In this document: piece after piece, positions 18,846-30,000 of the stretch
How the letters are laid out: each line of letters begins with the position of its first letter
Numbering within the stretch: the stretch's first letter is position 1
Assembly: GCA_000818945.1 (NCBI GenBank)
Contig: KN805403.1
Coordinates: 171,587-235,586 of the forward strand
DNA: 64,000 nucleotides
Reading direction: 5' to 3'
Source: Schizochytrium sp. CCTCC M209059
Taxonomy: Eukaryota; Sar; Bigyra; Thraustochytrida; Thraustochytriidae
Translations under genes and position numbers: made by a program
Notes under the pieces: model-generated
What the model saw: only the letters and a program-made list of their open reading frames with translations
Told to the model about the DNA's origin: nothing
Databases searched by the model: none

Positions 18846-20022
18846 TCCCACCCGCAAGTGGAAGCCGGAGCGAGCCTGCCCGCCGTCGGCAGAGTCCAGG
18901 TCCAACCATATAGGTGGCGGCAAGTGCGCGAGGAGGCGCGGCAAGTGGAAGGGTAGGCCACGGCAAGTCGAGAAGGCCTCCTCCGCAAGTGGGAATAAAC
19001 AGGCTCGGCGAAGAGCCGCAGGCAAGAGAGAGAGCAAGAAAGAAAGAAAGATAGAAAGAAAGAAAGAAAGAAAGAAAGAAGGAAAGGAAAGGAAAGAAGG
19101 AAAGCGGGCAAGCAAGCACTGCAAGCACTGCAGGCAGAGCGGCAACCGAGGCGCGGAGCGAGGCAGCGGCATCGGTGCGGCTTGCGCAGGGCGTGCTGGC
19201 GCGCGCAGGAGGCGGGGTCGCGCCGGCGCAGGTGATGGTGAAGCCCGCCCCGGCGACTTGCAACGAGAGCCGCGGAGGGTGGAGCGCAGAGATTCGCAGG
19301 CGCAGCAGCGGCGAGGTCGAGGCCGAGGCCGCCTTCGCGCGCGGACGCACGACGGCCGTGCATGCCAGCAGCGGCGCCCGCGCCTGCGCCGTGAGCGAGC
19401 GCGTCGGCGTCGCGGAGGTCGAGCCGCCGTAGCCCGCCGGGCGCGCGCGCAGACAGGCAAGCAGGCAGGCAGGCAGGCAGGCAGGCAGCGAGCGGCGAGC
19501 AGAGGCGGAGGCTGGTTTTGAAAAAGCGGGTTTTTTGAAAAAACACTGGCGCGCAAGGCGGCGACCGACCGACCGACCGACCGACCGCCCCGACCCGGCG
19601 AGGACCGCGGCGCGAACGGCGGCGCGCAGGACCACGCACGCGCGGAGAGCGGCGCGCGGAGAGCGAGCGAGCGAGCGAGCGGGCGGGCGAGAGCGGCGCG
19701 CGGGGAGCAGGGCCGCGCGCAAAGACAGACCGCGAGCGAGCCGTGCCGAGAGCAGAGAAGCCGGCGTTGAGCCGTTCTCGCTGGCGCAGCGGCGGGAGAG
19801 AGAGGCGAGCGAGCGAGCGAGCGAGCGAGCGAGCAGGCGCACGCGTGACGACCGAACGGCAGAGCAGCGCGAGCAGAGCAGCTCAGGCAGAACCGGCGAG
19901 CGGACGTAGCGAGAGCGGGCAGCCGGGGACGTCCGCGCGTCCCAGCGGCAGGCACCATCATCGCGCCGCCGCCGCCGCGCTCCTCGTCCCTCGAGCCGGG
20001 GAAGGGGGCGCAAGGCAAGAAA

Positions 20023-20562
20023 ATGCTGTCGGGCTCGTCGCAAAACGTGGTGGGGAACCGCGTGTCGGTGATCGATAAGGAACCCCTGCGCATCGTCATC
20101 ACCGACTCGCCCACGAACGCCAACATGGAAAGCCACATTACTGACTTGCTCGCGCGCAAGGTCAAGCATGTCGCACGCGCATCGGAGCCAACCTACGAGA
20201 CCCAGACCCTCGAGCGCATGGGCATTCGCGTACACGACCTGCAGTTCGACGACGGTGCGCCGCCCCCCGAGGCAGTGCGCAACGCCTGGCTCGACCTCGT
20301 GGAGCGCTGCTTTATCAAAGGCGAGCTGGCCAGCGATGAGCGCATTTCCGTGCATTGTATCGCCGGACTCGGCCGCGCGCCGCTCCTCGTAGCGATTGCG
20401 CTCATTGAATACTGTAATATGGACGCGATTGAGGCCATCGAGTTTGTGCGCAATCAGCGCCACCGCAGGGCCATTAATCGCCGCCAAGTCACCTATTTAG
20501 AGGAATACAAGCCGACCCGTCGTCGCCAGGATGGCGGCTGCGCGCCCTGCACCATCATGTGA
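20023..20562 (+). CDS. PRL/PTP4A-type prenylated dual-specificity phosphatase
   Basis: 179 residues. The active-site loop HCIAGLGRAP carries nucleophile Cys112 and Arg118; the GLGRAP ending is specific to PRL phosphatases. The general-acid loop reads HDLQFDDGAPPPE (about 71-83). The FDDGAPPP core is conserved, but the Trp-Pro normally before it (WPFDDGAPP) is Leu-Gln. Further PRL landmarks are LIEYCNM, AIEFVRNQRHRRAINRRQVTYLEEYKP and a basic stretch (RRRQ) before the tail. The last four residues, CTIM, form a CAAX box (Cys176) predicted to be farnesylated, with a second Cys at 173. Animal PRLs associate with endosomes and plasma membrane through this lipid and bind CNNM magnesium transporters; that partner is known for the family, not seen here. 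The 20-residue N-terminal extension is slightly longer than in animals. Confidence 0.94.
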   Translation: MLSGSSQNVVGNRVSVIDKEPLRIVITDSPTNANMESHITDLLARKVKHVARASEPTYETQTLERMGIRVHDLQFDDGAPPPEAVRNAWLDLVERCFIKGELASDERISVHCIAGLGRAPLLVAIALIEYCNMDAIEAIEFVRNQRHRRAINRRQVTYLEEYKPTRRRQDGGCAPCTIM

Positions 20563-21859
20563 TTTTCTTCCGCGCGCCGCGTCCCTGGACAAACGAAAGG
20601 AGATTCGTTGCTTTCCAAGCACTCTCCAAATGAAGGTTTGAAGAAACGCGTGTGCGTTCGTTACGCATGCAGTCAGCTTTCGATCATGAGAACGAATGCA
20701 ACCCTCTTTCTCTATACTACATACTCATACAAGCGCCCCTTCTTCTTCTTCTTCTTCTTCTTCTCCCCATTCTTTCTTACTTTTATTTGTTTCCGAGTGT
20801 TTTCGGCCGTTGCCGCGTCGATGCGAACCCCCCCCCCCAAAAAAAAAACAAAAAAATCAGTAGCAACCACCCAAGAAATACAGGAGTGAGTCTCATGAGC
20901 ATCATCAACAACTATCAATCATCGTAGGCCTTTCTTTTGTCCGCGTGCAGTCGTGATTTATGTGCATACATGCGTACGTGCGCGCATGCGTATTTGGATG
21001 CAGGTTCCACGCACTCGTGATCTAAAAATCCGAGCCGATCCGAGCCGATTCGATCCAGTTCAGTCCTGTCCGGTCCGAATCTTTATCCCGCTGCATACAT
21101 TCGTGCATGCGAGCAAACAAGCAAGCTTACTTCAGTGATTACGTAGTCAGTCAGTCTTGCACGATCGCATCAAATATCGGTTTGTTTGCGCTTCGAGAAA
21201 AAGGCCTCCTACTTTCTTCTTTTTTTAGCTAGTCAAACTTTACGATAGTCTCGATCGGTTCCTCTTCTCTATCCACTAGGCCATGTGTTGCCCTACGCAT
21301 CAGCGGCGGCTGAGAAGGCCGTGGTAAACTGAGCAATTTTGATAAACATCCTCGTAATCATTGACATCCATACGGAAGTGTTGACGAGAATAAAATCATC
21401 CAAGGAAGCGAACAGACAGAACATCGACTTTCTTTCTTTTTTACACTTGAGCACGTGGCCAACTATTTTTATTTTTTTAATCGATAGCGCCCTTGACCTG
21501 AGCGAAGGCTAGCCTTCGTTTGTGAAAAAAGGGAAACGGAAATAGCCACCCCCCCCCCCTTTATGACAAGTAACATGTCGACCCTTACTCGACACAGAGC
21601 CAATCAAGCACATGCGTATATGCAGCCGTTTGCCACGAGATCAAGAAATGGGTAAAAGGATGAATAAACAATATGCAGTCTTTCTTTGTTTCTTTTGTTT
21701 GTTTATTTGTTTAGTGTAGAGGTAAGTGAACTCGTTGGCTAACGGAGCGGAGTGCCCTTCACACGGCGCCCTTCATTCCACATCCTCCACTTCTTCTCGC
21801 TTGAAGGAATCTTGGCTTCATCTTTGCTTTGCACAGTGTGAGCGCGTACATGAGTGCGT
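20563..21859. other. Convergent intergenic region between PRL and PP2A-family genes
   Basis: About 1.3 kb, AT-richer than its neighbours, with no confident gene. It has a TTC array (20741-20764), a C(9-10)/A(9) homopolymer junction near 20829-20850, a degenerate GATCCGAGCC repeat near 21033-21060 and several poly-T runs. A 43-codon minus-strand frame at 21293-21424 (listed separately) is the only stretch with protein-like composition. Confidence 0.5.
21293..21424 (-). CDS. Possible small ORF or exon, 43 codons, unrecognised
   Basis: A minus-strand frame starting MFCLFASLDDFILVN and ending FSAAADA has balanced, protein-like composition with an amphipathic to hydrophobic middle (VWMSMITRMFIKIAQF). 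It is open upstream to about 21508. It lies in the probable 3' flank of the PP2A-family gene. I do not recognise it; chance is a serious alternative. Confidence 0.12.
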   Translation of the reverse strand: MFCLFASLDDFILVNTSVWMSMITRMFIKIAQFTTAFSAAADA

Positions 21860-22804
21860 CTACATAAAGTAATCGGGATAGGTCTCGCCGGAACCCTGCT
21901 CCGGAGGCCGTTGGCGCTCTTCCGTCGGGCAAGGCCCATACACGGCATAGAAAGGCTTCATGTTCTCATCAAGCTCAAGAATGGCGCCGCTATTACCGCA
22001 CCGGTAGCAGTAGTTTGGTGCCGACCAGACCGTGACGAGGCCGCCATTGAACATCTCGCGATACCCTGTCATGACAAGCTGATGGCTACGGAGGATGCAG
22101 GAAATGTTGTTCTCCTGATTAAATCTCTGGCACACGTCGGCACCAAATACGTAGCCAGCGCCGCGAGGGGAGATACCCCAGCCCCCCGTTATGTCTTCCG
22201 GGTCAGACCATACCAGGTCACAAACGGGTCCCTCGTGCGGGACCTCCTGTTTGCGATCCAAGGCCTGAATCTGATCAATCGTGTCGCAAGAGGGCGTGAG
22301 ACCCGCGTGCACCGCAAATCGCGTGTTCGGGGTTCCCTTCCCCACGAGCGCCGCCAGCGCGAGACAGTCAAAGGCCGCCGTGCACAGGCTCCACACCTGC
22401 GAGTCCGCAAACTTGCGCATGCACTCATCGTAAAAGCCGTACACCTGCGTGATCTGTCGCGTCTCGTGGTTACCCCGAATGAGGTGGATGCGCCGCGGGT
22501 GTCGCACTTTGAAAGCAAAGAGCAGCAGTAGCGTCTCCACGCTAAAATAACCGCGGTCCACGTAGTCTCCCATAAACAGATAGTTCGTTGCCGGTGGCTT
22601 GCCGCCCACCTTGAACATCTCCATCAGGTCGTAAAACTGGCCGTGGATGTCGCCGACCACCGTCACGGGCGGCTCCACCTGCAGCACGTTCGGCTCCTTG
22701 GCCAGCTCCTCGCGCACGCGCGTGCACAGCTCCTTGATCTCCGGCATCGAAGGCAGCTCGCGCTTGAGCAGCTTCTCAACCCATCTGTCCGGGTCGTGCG
22801 ACAT
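21860..22804 (-). CDS. PP2A-family serine/threonine phosphatase catalytic subunit
   Basis: 314 residues, the usual length. All metal-site motifs are present: GDIHGQFYDL, GDYVDRGYFS, RGNHETRQITQVYGFYDEC, and the later SDPEDITGGWGISPRGAGYVFG, RSHQLVM and SAPNYCYRCGN. The RQITQVYGFYDEC and YCYRCGN segments place it in the PP2A/PP4/PP6 branch, not PP1 or PP2B. The end PDYFM resembles the DYFL tail that is carboxymethylated in PP2A and PP4. Unusual points are HAGLTP where HGGLSP is nearly invariant, HETR for HESR, and a Gly/Thr/Pro insertion before that segment. These make it a divergent member, perhaps a lineage-specific paralogue. The start fits the family N-terminus (DPDRWVEKLLKRELPSMPEIKELC). 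Confidence 0.94.
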   Translation of the reverse strand: MSHDPDRWVEKLLKRELPSMPEIKELCTRVREELAKEPNVLQVEPPVTVVGDIHGQFYDLMEMFKVGGKPPATNYLFMGDYVDRGYFSVETLLLLFAFKVRHPRRIHLIRGNHETRQITQVYGFYDECMRKFADSQVWSLCTAAFDCLALAALVGKGTPNTRFAVHAGLTPSCDTIDQIQALDRKQEVPHEGPVCDLVWSDPEDITGGWGISPRGAGYVFGADVCQRFNQENNISCILRSHQLVMTGYREMFNGGLVTVWSAPNYCYRCGNSGAILELDENMKPFYAVYGPCPTEERQRPPEQGSGETYPDYFM

Positions 22805-24076
22805 TATCCCGCCAAATCCGCCCCTGCGCCGTCCACCGGGCCTGGCGCAGCGCTCCCCGCCTCGCCTCGCGCCGCCGCGCGCGATCCACGGCTCTCTCCC
22901 GCGCGCCTCCCCGCCCGCCCGACCTTCGCGCCGGAGTCCCTCGCGAAGCGGTCAGAGCTCTGCTCGTTGTCTCCAGCGAGCTAGCAATAGATAGCTAAAG
23001 CGAGCTAGATAAAGCTGCTGCGACGCGGCTCAACTGCTAGGTAAATAGTAGTACTATACGTACGCACACAGGAGGCCGGTCGGCAACGGAGATGCCGGAC
23101 GAGCCCTTCTCTGCAAGGCACGGCATGGCGTGGTGGGAGTAGGTTAATTGACTGCGAGGGCCCCAGGAGGGAAGGAATCAACGTCGATGGGCGACGATAG
23201 GGATAACGTGCGTGGAGGGAAAGGAGAAGAATGTCAGGAACGGGCAACGCAATGCAATGCACTGCAATTCATTGCAAGAAAAAAAGAATTGGGCCGGCGG
23301 AGGATCTGAATCGAGTCCTTTTTTGTCTTGCAGTTATTAGGCTCGATGGATGCGTGGCGGCGGAAATGGGTGAGAAACGATGAAATATCATCACGATGAC
23401 CATGTCGCGAATGAGGGGAATAGGAGAATCCTCTGGTTTAGAGAAAACCACCTTCCACTCCCTTCCACTCCCTTCCCTTCCCTTCCCTTCCCTTCCCTTC
23501 CCTTGCCTTGCCTTTCCTTTCCTCCCTCTCTTTTCTTTTTCTTTTTTCTTTCTCCATCTCCCATGGCCGCGCAACTTGCCCATTAGCGATTTGACCGTTG
23601 AGCCGTTGGTTGCAAGGCCCATAGTAAACTCGTATGAATTGCCGCATGCAGCGCACAAGGCGAAAAGACCGTTCGGCCTGACGCAGGCGGCTGGCTGCCT
23701 CAAGCGCAAAAGAGGCAGGCCTAGGGTAGCCTTGGTTGCTTCGACTTTAGCAAAATAAAGACGTCCCGGCGGCTCGGGCAGACCTCGCGCCCGAGCTTGC
23801 GGCGCCCGGGGGCTCTGCCTCGTGCGCACGAGACGTGCGCAGACCGAGGGTCTTTCGGACGGACTTGTGCGTGTGTTGCAAAAGCGCTTGCTTACGCGCA
23901 AGCAGCAGTAGGAGCAAAAAAGCAAAAGCAACAAGAGACAACAGCGAAAAGGACAACAAGACCACGGGGGAAAGCGCAGGAGCGATACTCCCTCCACACG
24001 TTCGTTCGACCATCCAAAGAAGAAGAACAACAACGCGAAGAAGTCATAGACGTAGGGACCCCGAGCCCGCAGGATC
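22805..24076. promoter_or_regulatory. Divergent region between PP2A-family and dynein genes, with CCTTC repeats
   Basis: No gene is supported in these 1.27 kb. A polypyrimidine CCCTT/CCTTC array lies at about 23452-23530. The opposite-strand frame over it is Lys/Gly/Arg-rich repeat translation. Promoters for both flanking genes should lie here; no clear core element is visible. Confidence 0.5.
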
Positions 24077-27000
24077 ATGGATTCCAGATCTGCAACCGAG
24101 GTGCCAGAGACGGCTGATGAGATGGAGTCCAAGCATATGCGCCACGACGAGGGCGTCGACCCTCGCAGCAAGTGGCTTGAGCAGCGCGTCCAAGGCGCCT
24201 TGCGCCACGTCAAGGCGGAAAAGCTCCGCAAGAGCTTTCGCAGCGAAGAGAACGCTCGCGCCATTGTAGACTTCTTCAAAAGTCCCGAGTCAAGGTGCCT
24301 CCTCGTGCTCGGCGACGGGGCTACGTTCACGACGGCCATGCCTTCGAAACTTCAGAGCAACGCTGGGAAAATCCTCTACTTTCTCAAGCAGGGTGCCCAT
24401 GAGCTTTCAGAGACCTGCGACATGGACGCAGAAGTCTCCATGGGTGAACTCAGCAGCGAACCTCTTGCGCACATGGAAAAGGCCATCCAATGCGTATACA
24501 TGCCGCTTCTCGCTGGCGCCACTGGCGCCCAAGAAGGTAGCTGGGGCGATGTGACAAGCAAAGACATTGTCGACAAGCTCCATGGTTTTCTCGCCACTGT
24601 CAGCATCACGCTCGGCCAGACCCAGGGCGAGACCTGCCTGCCTTTACCGCTTACCGAATCGGGCGCCAGTGCCTCGGGCAGCAGCCACGTGCCAACGCCA
24701 AGCAAAGATAAAATCCATCTTCTCGAAGGCGCCGTCATTACCTGGACCAAACAGATAAAAAACGTGCTCAAAATGGACCCTGAATCCAGACTCAAGGTCG
24801 GCGCCAACCCTACTCCTGACCAAGAGATTGCTTTCTGGCGAACTAAGGCCGCCAATCTGAACAGTATTTTCACTCAGTTGCAGAGTGACCGTATTCGCAA
24901 GGTTCTCCGCGTCCTCGATTCAAGCAAGAGCACCTACTGCAATCCGTTCGCCAAGCTGTGCAAGGAGGTCTTCTCGGCGCGCATCGAGGCCAACGACAAC
25001 GTGCGCTATCTAGCAATGCTCGAGCCTTGGGTCAACAAGCTGCAACAGCGGAACGGGGAGTTCCAGGACCTTGTCGCGCACTTCAAGCCTGTCATGCACA
25101 CCATTCTGCTCATCTGGAAGTACTCCGACCATTACAACACCCCAGCACGCCTTGTGGTACTGATGCGGGAGATCTGTAACGCTCTCATTGCGCAGAGCTG
25201 CGACTTTGTGAGCGGAGACCAGATTTTCGAGCTCATCGAAGCCGATGAAGCCACCAAGGCTGTCGAGAAGCTCAAGGTCACGCTCAAGGTATGCGGCACC
25301 TTCAAATCCACTTACTTTGACTACAAGGCCACCGCCAACACAGAGTGCCCCAACAACCCATGGCGCATCCAGAATAATGCTCTGTTTCTGCGTCTCGACT
25401 CTTTTTTGGAGCGCTGCCATGACATTCTTGACCTCACCCAGACCATCGTTCAGTTCAACATGCTGAGCAGGATCGAGATCGGTGGTACCAAGGGCAAGGC
25501 GCTCACCACTTCGGTCGTGCAAATCTATGCTGACTTCCGTCACGCCGTCGAGGCCTTCCAGCAAGTGAACTACGACATCATGGACGTGAGCGCCAAGGAG
25601 TTTGACGACGACTTTTACGATTTTCGATGCAAGATCAAAGAGCTTGAGCGGCGCCTTGGTTCCATCCTTACCCAAAGCTTTGACGACGCAGCGACCATCA
25701 ACGCTCGCTTCAAGCTGCTCGACTCCTTCGAGGGCCTTTTGGAGCGCCCCATCATTCAGGACGAGCTCGAGAAGAAGCACATCTCTCTGGTCCAAGCCTA
25801 CGCGGCTGACCTCAAGCTCGTGCAAGAGACCTTTCTGGAGCTTAAAGACGACCCTCCCATCCCAAGCAACATGCCGCCAGCGGCAGGCGCCATTGGCTGG
25901 TGTCTTGGCCTGCTGGATCGCATCACCGAGCCCATGGAGAAGCTTCGCCAACTCAACCGCACCATCATGGACCGCGAAGAGGCCAAAGACGTGATGAAGA
26001 TCCACCAAGGCGTGGTGGAGACCTTTAACAAGTATTGCAAGTCCAAGGCGCAGCAGTGGGCTGCATGCGTCGACGAAACTGCCGCTGCCAAGCTCAAATT
26101 GCCTCTTCTTCGCCACCGTGACATGGAGGCCTTGGCCGCAGCTGCAGCCGCAGCTGTCGATTCTTCTGCGCTTGAGCACACTGGATCGAAAGAGGGTTCC
26201 ACCGAAGCGGAAAGCGAAGCCAGCAAAGCTTCTGCCTCGGCCTCCGCCTCGGCAGCCGCTCACATTGAGCAGATTCGCCAACACCAGAAGCAGGTCGAGG
26301 CCCATGGCGGTTTCACCTACAAGCTGCTCGAGGTCAACTTTGACCCTCAGCTTATTGCGCTCCTGCGTGAGGTCAAATACTTTTTGCTGCTCAAGCTGGA
26401 CGTTCCTGGCTTTGCGCTCGAGCTCAATAAAAAGGAAAAGCAGTTCCGAAACTGGCGTGGCAAGCTGCAGCTCTGTGTCAACAAGTACAACAGCATGATG
26501 ACATCGATTCTCCCCGTCGAATGCCCTCTTGTTCGCGCGCAGGTGGAAAAGATTCACAGCGTTGTACAGACCGGGCTATCCATGCTCACGTGGAAGTCAC
26601 ATGGCATCGATGGTTTTATCGAGAAGACAGAAATGGCTGTCTCCGAGGCAGAGACTACCTTGAGCGTGCTCAAGAGCAATCTTGCAGAAATTGAAGACAT
26701 TCTTGACTCTTGGTCCGAAACTAGTATTCTCGATCGCCAGCCAAAGCCGGAGACGGTCAAGGAGTACAATCAGCTCCATGCGACCCGCATTGGCGCGCGC
26801 TATCAGCAAATCACTGAAGGCGGCAAAAACATTCATCGTCTTCTTAAGGAAAGCAACAAGACGCTCCGTATCTCGGCGGGCCACCCCGAATGGCGCTCTT
26901 ATGTCGACTTTGTCAACAATGTCGTCGTTAGCGGGTTCACCCGCGTCGTTCAGGTCTCCCTGCAGTGGCTAGAAGACCAAGTCGATCCAACTATCATTGA

Positions 27001-30000
27001 GGAAAAGGAGAAACCGCCCATGCTGCAAATCTCCATCAACCTCAATAACAACCAGGTCTCTTTTATTCCCAGCGTCTTTGATGAAGATCGCGCGGGTGTC
27101 AAGGCTTCGTTGCGTTCCTGGATCGATGACACCCTCAAGGCTGGCTCGCTCATGAAGCGTTTGGACATGGCGGAAGGATCATACGTCAAAGAGCTCCAGC
27201 AGGATGTAGAGGTCAAGGCACGCATGGAGGCCATCTCCGCGCATGTGAGTCGCAACGAGGAACGCTGCCGCGAATTTCAAAAGCAGTACGAAAAGTATTC
27301 CTTTCTGTGGTCAACCGACCTGCAGGCCATGTTCGCTGACTTTATCGCCTCAGCCACCTCGCAATCCGACAACGGCCTCCGTCGCATTGACCTGGGCAAG
27401 TTTGACGCAGAGATGAACCGTCTGAACGACATCAAGGAGGAGGTGGCCTCGCTCAAGACCCCGACCAACATTGGCTGGCTCAAGATTGACTCCACGCCGA
27501 TCAAAGAGAATATCGTGTACTGGGTGCAAAAGTGGCTTCATCTCTATACGGGATACCTTCGTGACGACGTCATCTCCAAGCTGCAGAGTCTGCGCATTTT
27601 TATCATTGAGACGCGCCGCGGCCTCGAACGGGAGGTCTCTGCCGGAGACACAGACACCCTTATGTCGGTCATGGGCAACATTCGCGATGTGCGCTGCCGC
27701 ATGGACGACACAATTGAGATGCTCCAGCCGCTCAAAGATACAGTGAATCTTCTCAAGCAACACCGCGTCGACATCGATGACGAAGTGCTCCACGGTCCTC
27801 CCCCGGTTGAAGACGGCGCGACCCCAGGTTCCTCGGGCCAAGCTTCGCCCACTTCGCCCGGCTCAGCGCATGCCCCGAGCTCCGAACCGCTCCTCGAATT
27901 CCTTGACGCCGCGAGCCTTAAGTGGGACTCGCTCGTGAACTTTACTTTTCGCGTCAAGGAACAAATCATGCCGCTTCAGAACCAAGAGGTCGAGTTCATC
28001 AACGCGAGTCTGCAAAAGTTTCGTGGTCACGTCGAGGAGTTTCGGGAGCTCTTCAAGGACGAAAAGAAGGGGGCGCCCTTTTCTTTTCGCGGCTCCATTG
28101 ACGACGCCTACGCTCTTATTTCCAAGTTCCGTGGTCTCTACGAAGAGAAGCGTGAGCGCGCCGAGGAGCTCAACCGGCTTGAGGAGCTCTTTGAGCTCCA
28201 GACGAGCAAGTATCGCACGCTTGCTCAGACCGAAGCCGAGCTCGATGTGCTGAAGAACCTTTGGGACTTTAAGGCCATGCAAGCCTCCACATATGAGTCG
28301 TGGAACTCGACCCAATGGAAGAAGATCGACACTGACGAGCTCGAGCGCTTGAACTCGGATCTCTCCAAGGGGCTGAAAGCACTCGGCGCCAAGGATCCAA
28401 TGTGCCGCGCCTGGCAAGTGTACCAGGATATTGAGCAGGCGTGCAAAGATATGGCTGTCGTTCTTCCTCTTGTGGCCGAACTCCACTCGCCCGCCATGCG
28501 AGCCCGCCATTGGAAGGCCATCGCAGCCGCCTGCAAGGTGCCCTCCATTGCGTGGAACTCGGAGGCCTTTAATTTCGCTGCCGTGCTTCAGCTCGAATTG
28601 CAAAAGCATGCTCCCGATGTTTCGGAGCAGGTCGAAACCGCTGTCAAGGAGCTTAAGATCGAGCGCAAGCTCGAGACAATTGAGTCTCGCTGGGAGACCT
28701 TGCGACTTGATTTTATCGACCAGGCAGGTAATCTCGCGTCTGAGGTCGCGAACCCTTATGTCGTATACTTGCCGCGGCCTTCGGATGACGTGGTCGAGAA
28801 CCTAGAGACCGACCAGCTCGAGCTGCAGACCATGATTGGCATGGGCAAGTTTGTGAAATACTTTAAGGATCGCGTATCCAAGTGGCTTCACACGCTTAGC
28901 GATATCGAGGCCAACCTCAAGGACTGGCTCAACGTATCGAAACAGTGGTGCTCGCTGGAGTCCATCTTCCTAGGCAGCGCTGACATTCGCTCGCGTCTGC
29001 CCGAAGACACCAAGCGTTTCGAGGCTGTAGACCACGAGTTTAAAGAACTCGAGGCTCGCGCTTTTTCGGAAAGCCCTCTTGTTGTGCACCGCTGCACGGA
29101 AGACGGCTTGAGCGCCGCTCTTCGCCGCATGCTCGTCGACCTCGCCAAGTGCCAAAAGTCTCTCAACGAATATCTCGACACCAAGAAGAAGGTCTATCCT
29201 CGCTTCTACTTTGTTTCGAACATGGCCCTTCTCGACATTCTTAGCAATGGAGATGCGCCGAAGCGAGTTGTACCGTACCTTGCGGACTGCTATGACGCGC
29301 TGGCTGACCTCAAGTTCAAGGACGAGCACGCAGAGAACCCGCACGTGGCCACGCACATGATTGCCGGCGATGGCGAAACGATCGAGTTCCCATACAGCTT
29401 CGAAATGAAGGACTCTGTCGAGCACTGGCTCAACAAGCTTACGGACATGCAGAACCTCACTTTGAAAACTGTGCTTCGGGCTGCGATTGACACCGCAGTG
29501 AACTGGGAGCATGAAAAGCCGCGTCACGAGTGGCTATTTGACTACCCTGCTCAGGTTGTTCTGCAGGCTTGTCAGGTGTTCTGGACCGAGGAGACTGAGG
29601 CCGCGCTCGAAGACCTTGAGGCCGGCGGTGAGGACGCCGTCAAGCAGTATCTTGAAAAGTGCAACGAGCGCTTGAACCGCCTCATCAAGCTCGTTGAAGG
29701 CGACATGAGCAAGTCTGACCGTACCAAGGTCATCTCTCTCATCACCATGGACGTTCATGCTCGTGATGTGGTCCAAAAGCTCATTGACGAGAAGGCAGAA
29801 AGTCCAGCCTCGTTTCTGTGGCAGCAGCAGCTTCGCAACTACTGGAAAACGGTCAACCCGAACATGGAAACTGACATTCGTATCTGTGACTTTAAGACCA
29901 AGTACTCTTACGAGTACGTCGGGAACTGCGGTCGATTGGTCATCACCCCACTCACGGATCGATGCTACATTACGCTAACGACCGCGATGCGCCTCATGCT

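Larger units (their letters stand above)
17867..20022. promoter_or_regulatory. Repeat-rich 2.1-kb divergent region between the FGGY kinase and PRL phosphatase genes
   Basis: No gene is supported, although frames of up to 690 codons are open because of GC-rich composition; their translations are repeats of Arg, Ala, Leu, Cys and Ser. In order it holds (CTCTG)n at 17875-17945, GCGATGCGACTGC-type repeats at about 18503-18562, three 21-base units at 18775-18837, and a GAAA array at 19036-19095. It continues with GGCA at about 19455-19488, CCGA at about 19563-19590, and GAGC arrays at about 19660-19685 and 19803-19835. At least six GCAAGTG(G/C) motifs lie between 18660 and 18992. Confidence 0.6.

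Noticed and set aside
18409..20487. 692-codon minus-strand open frame opposite the PRL gene and its leader
   Set aside because: Its translation is repeats of Arg, Ala, Leu, Ser and Cys from microsatellites, and it runs antisense through the well-supported PRL phosphatase. GC-rich DNA keeps such frames open by chance.
23269..24339. 356-codon minus-strand frame across the dynein start
   Set aside because: The middle is a translation of the CCTTC repeat (Gly/Lys/Arg/Glu runs), and the 5' part is antisense to conserved dynein coding sequence.
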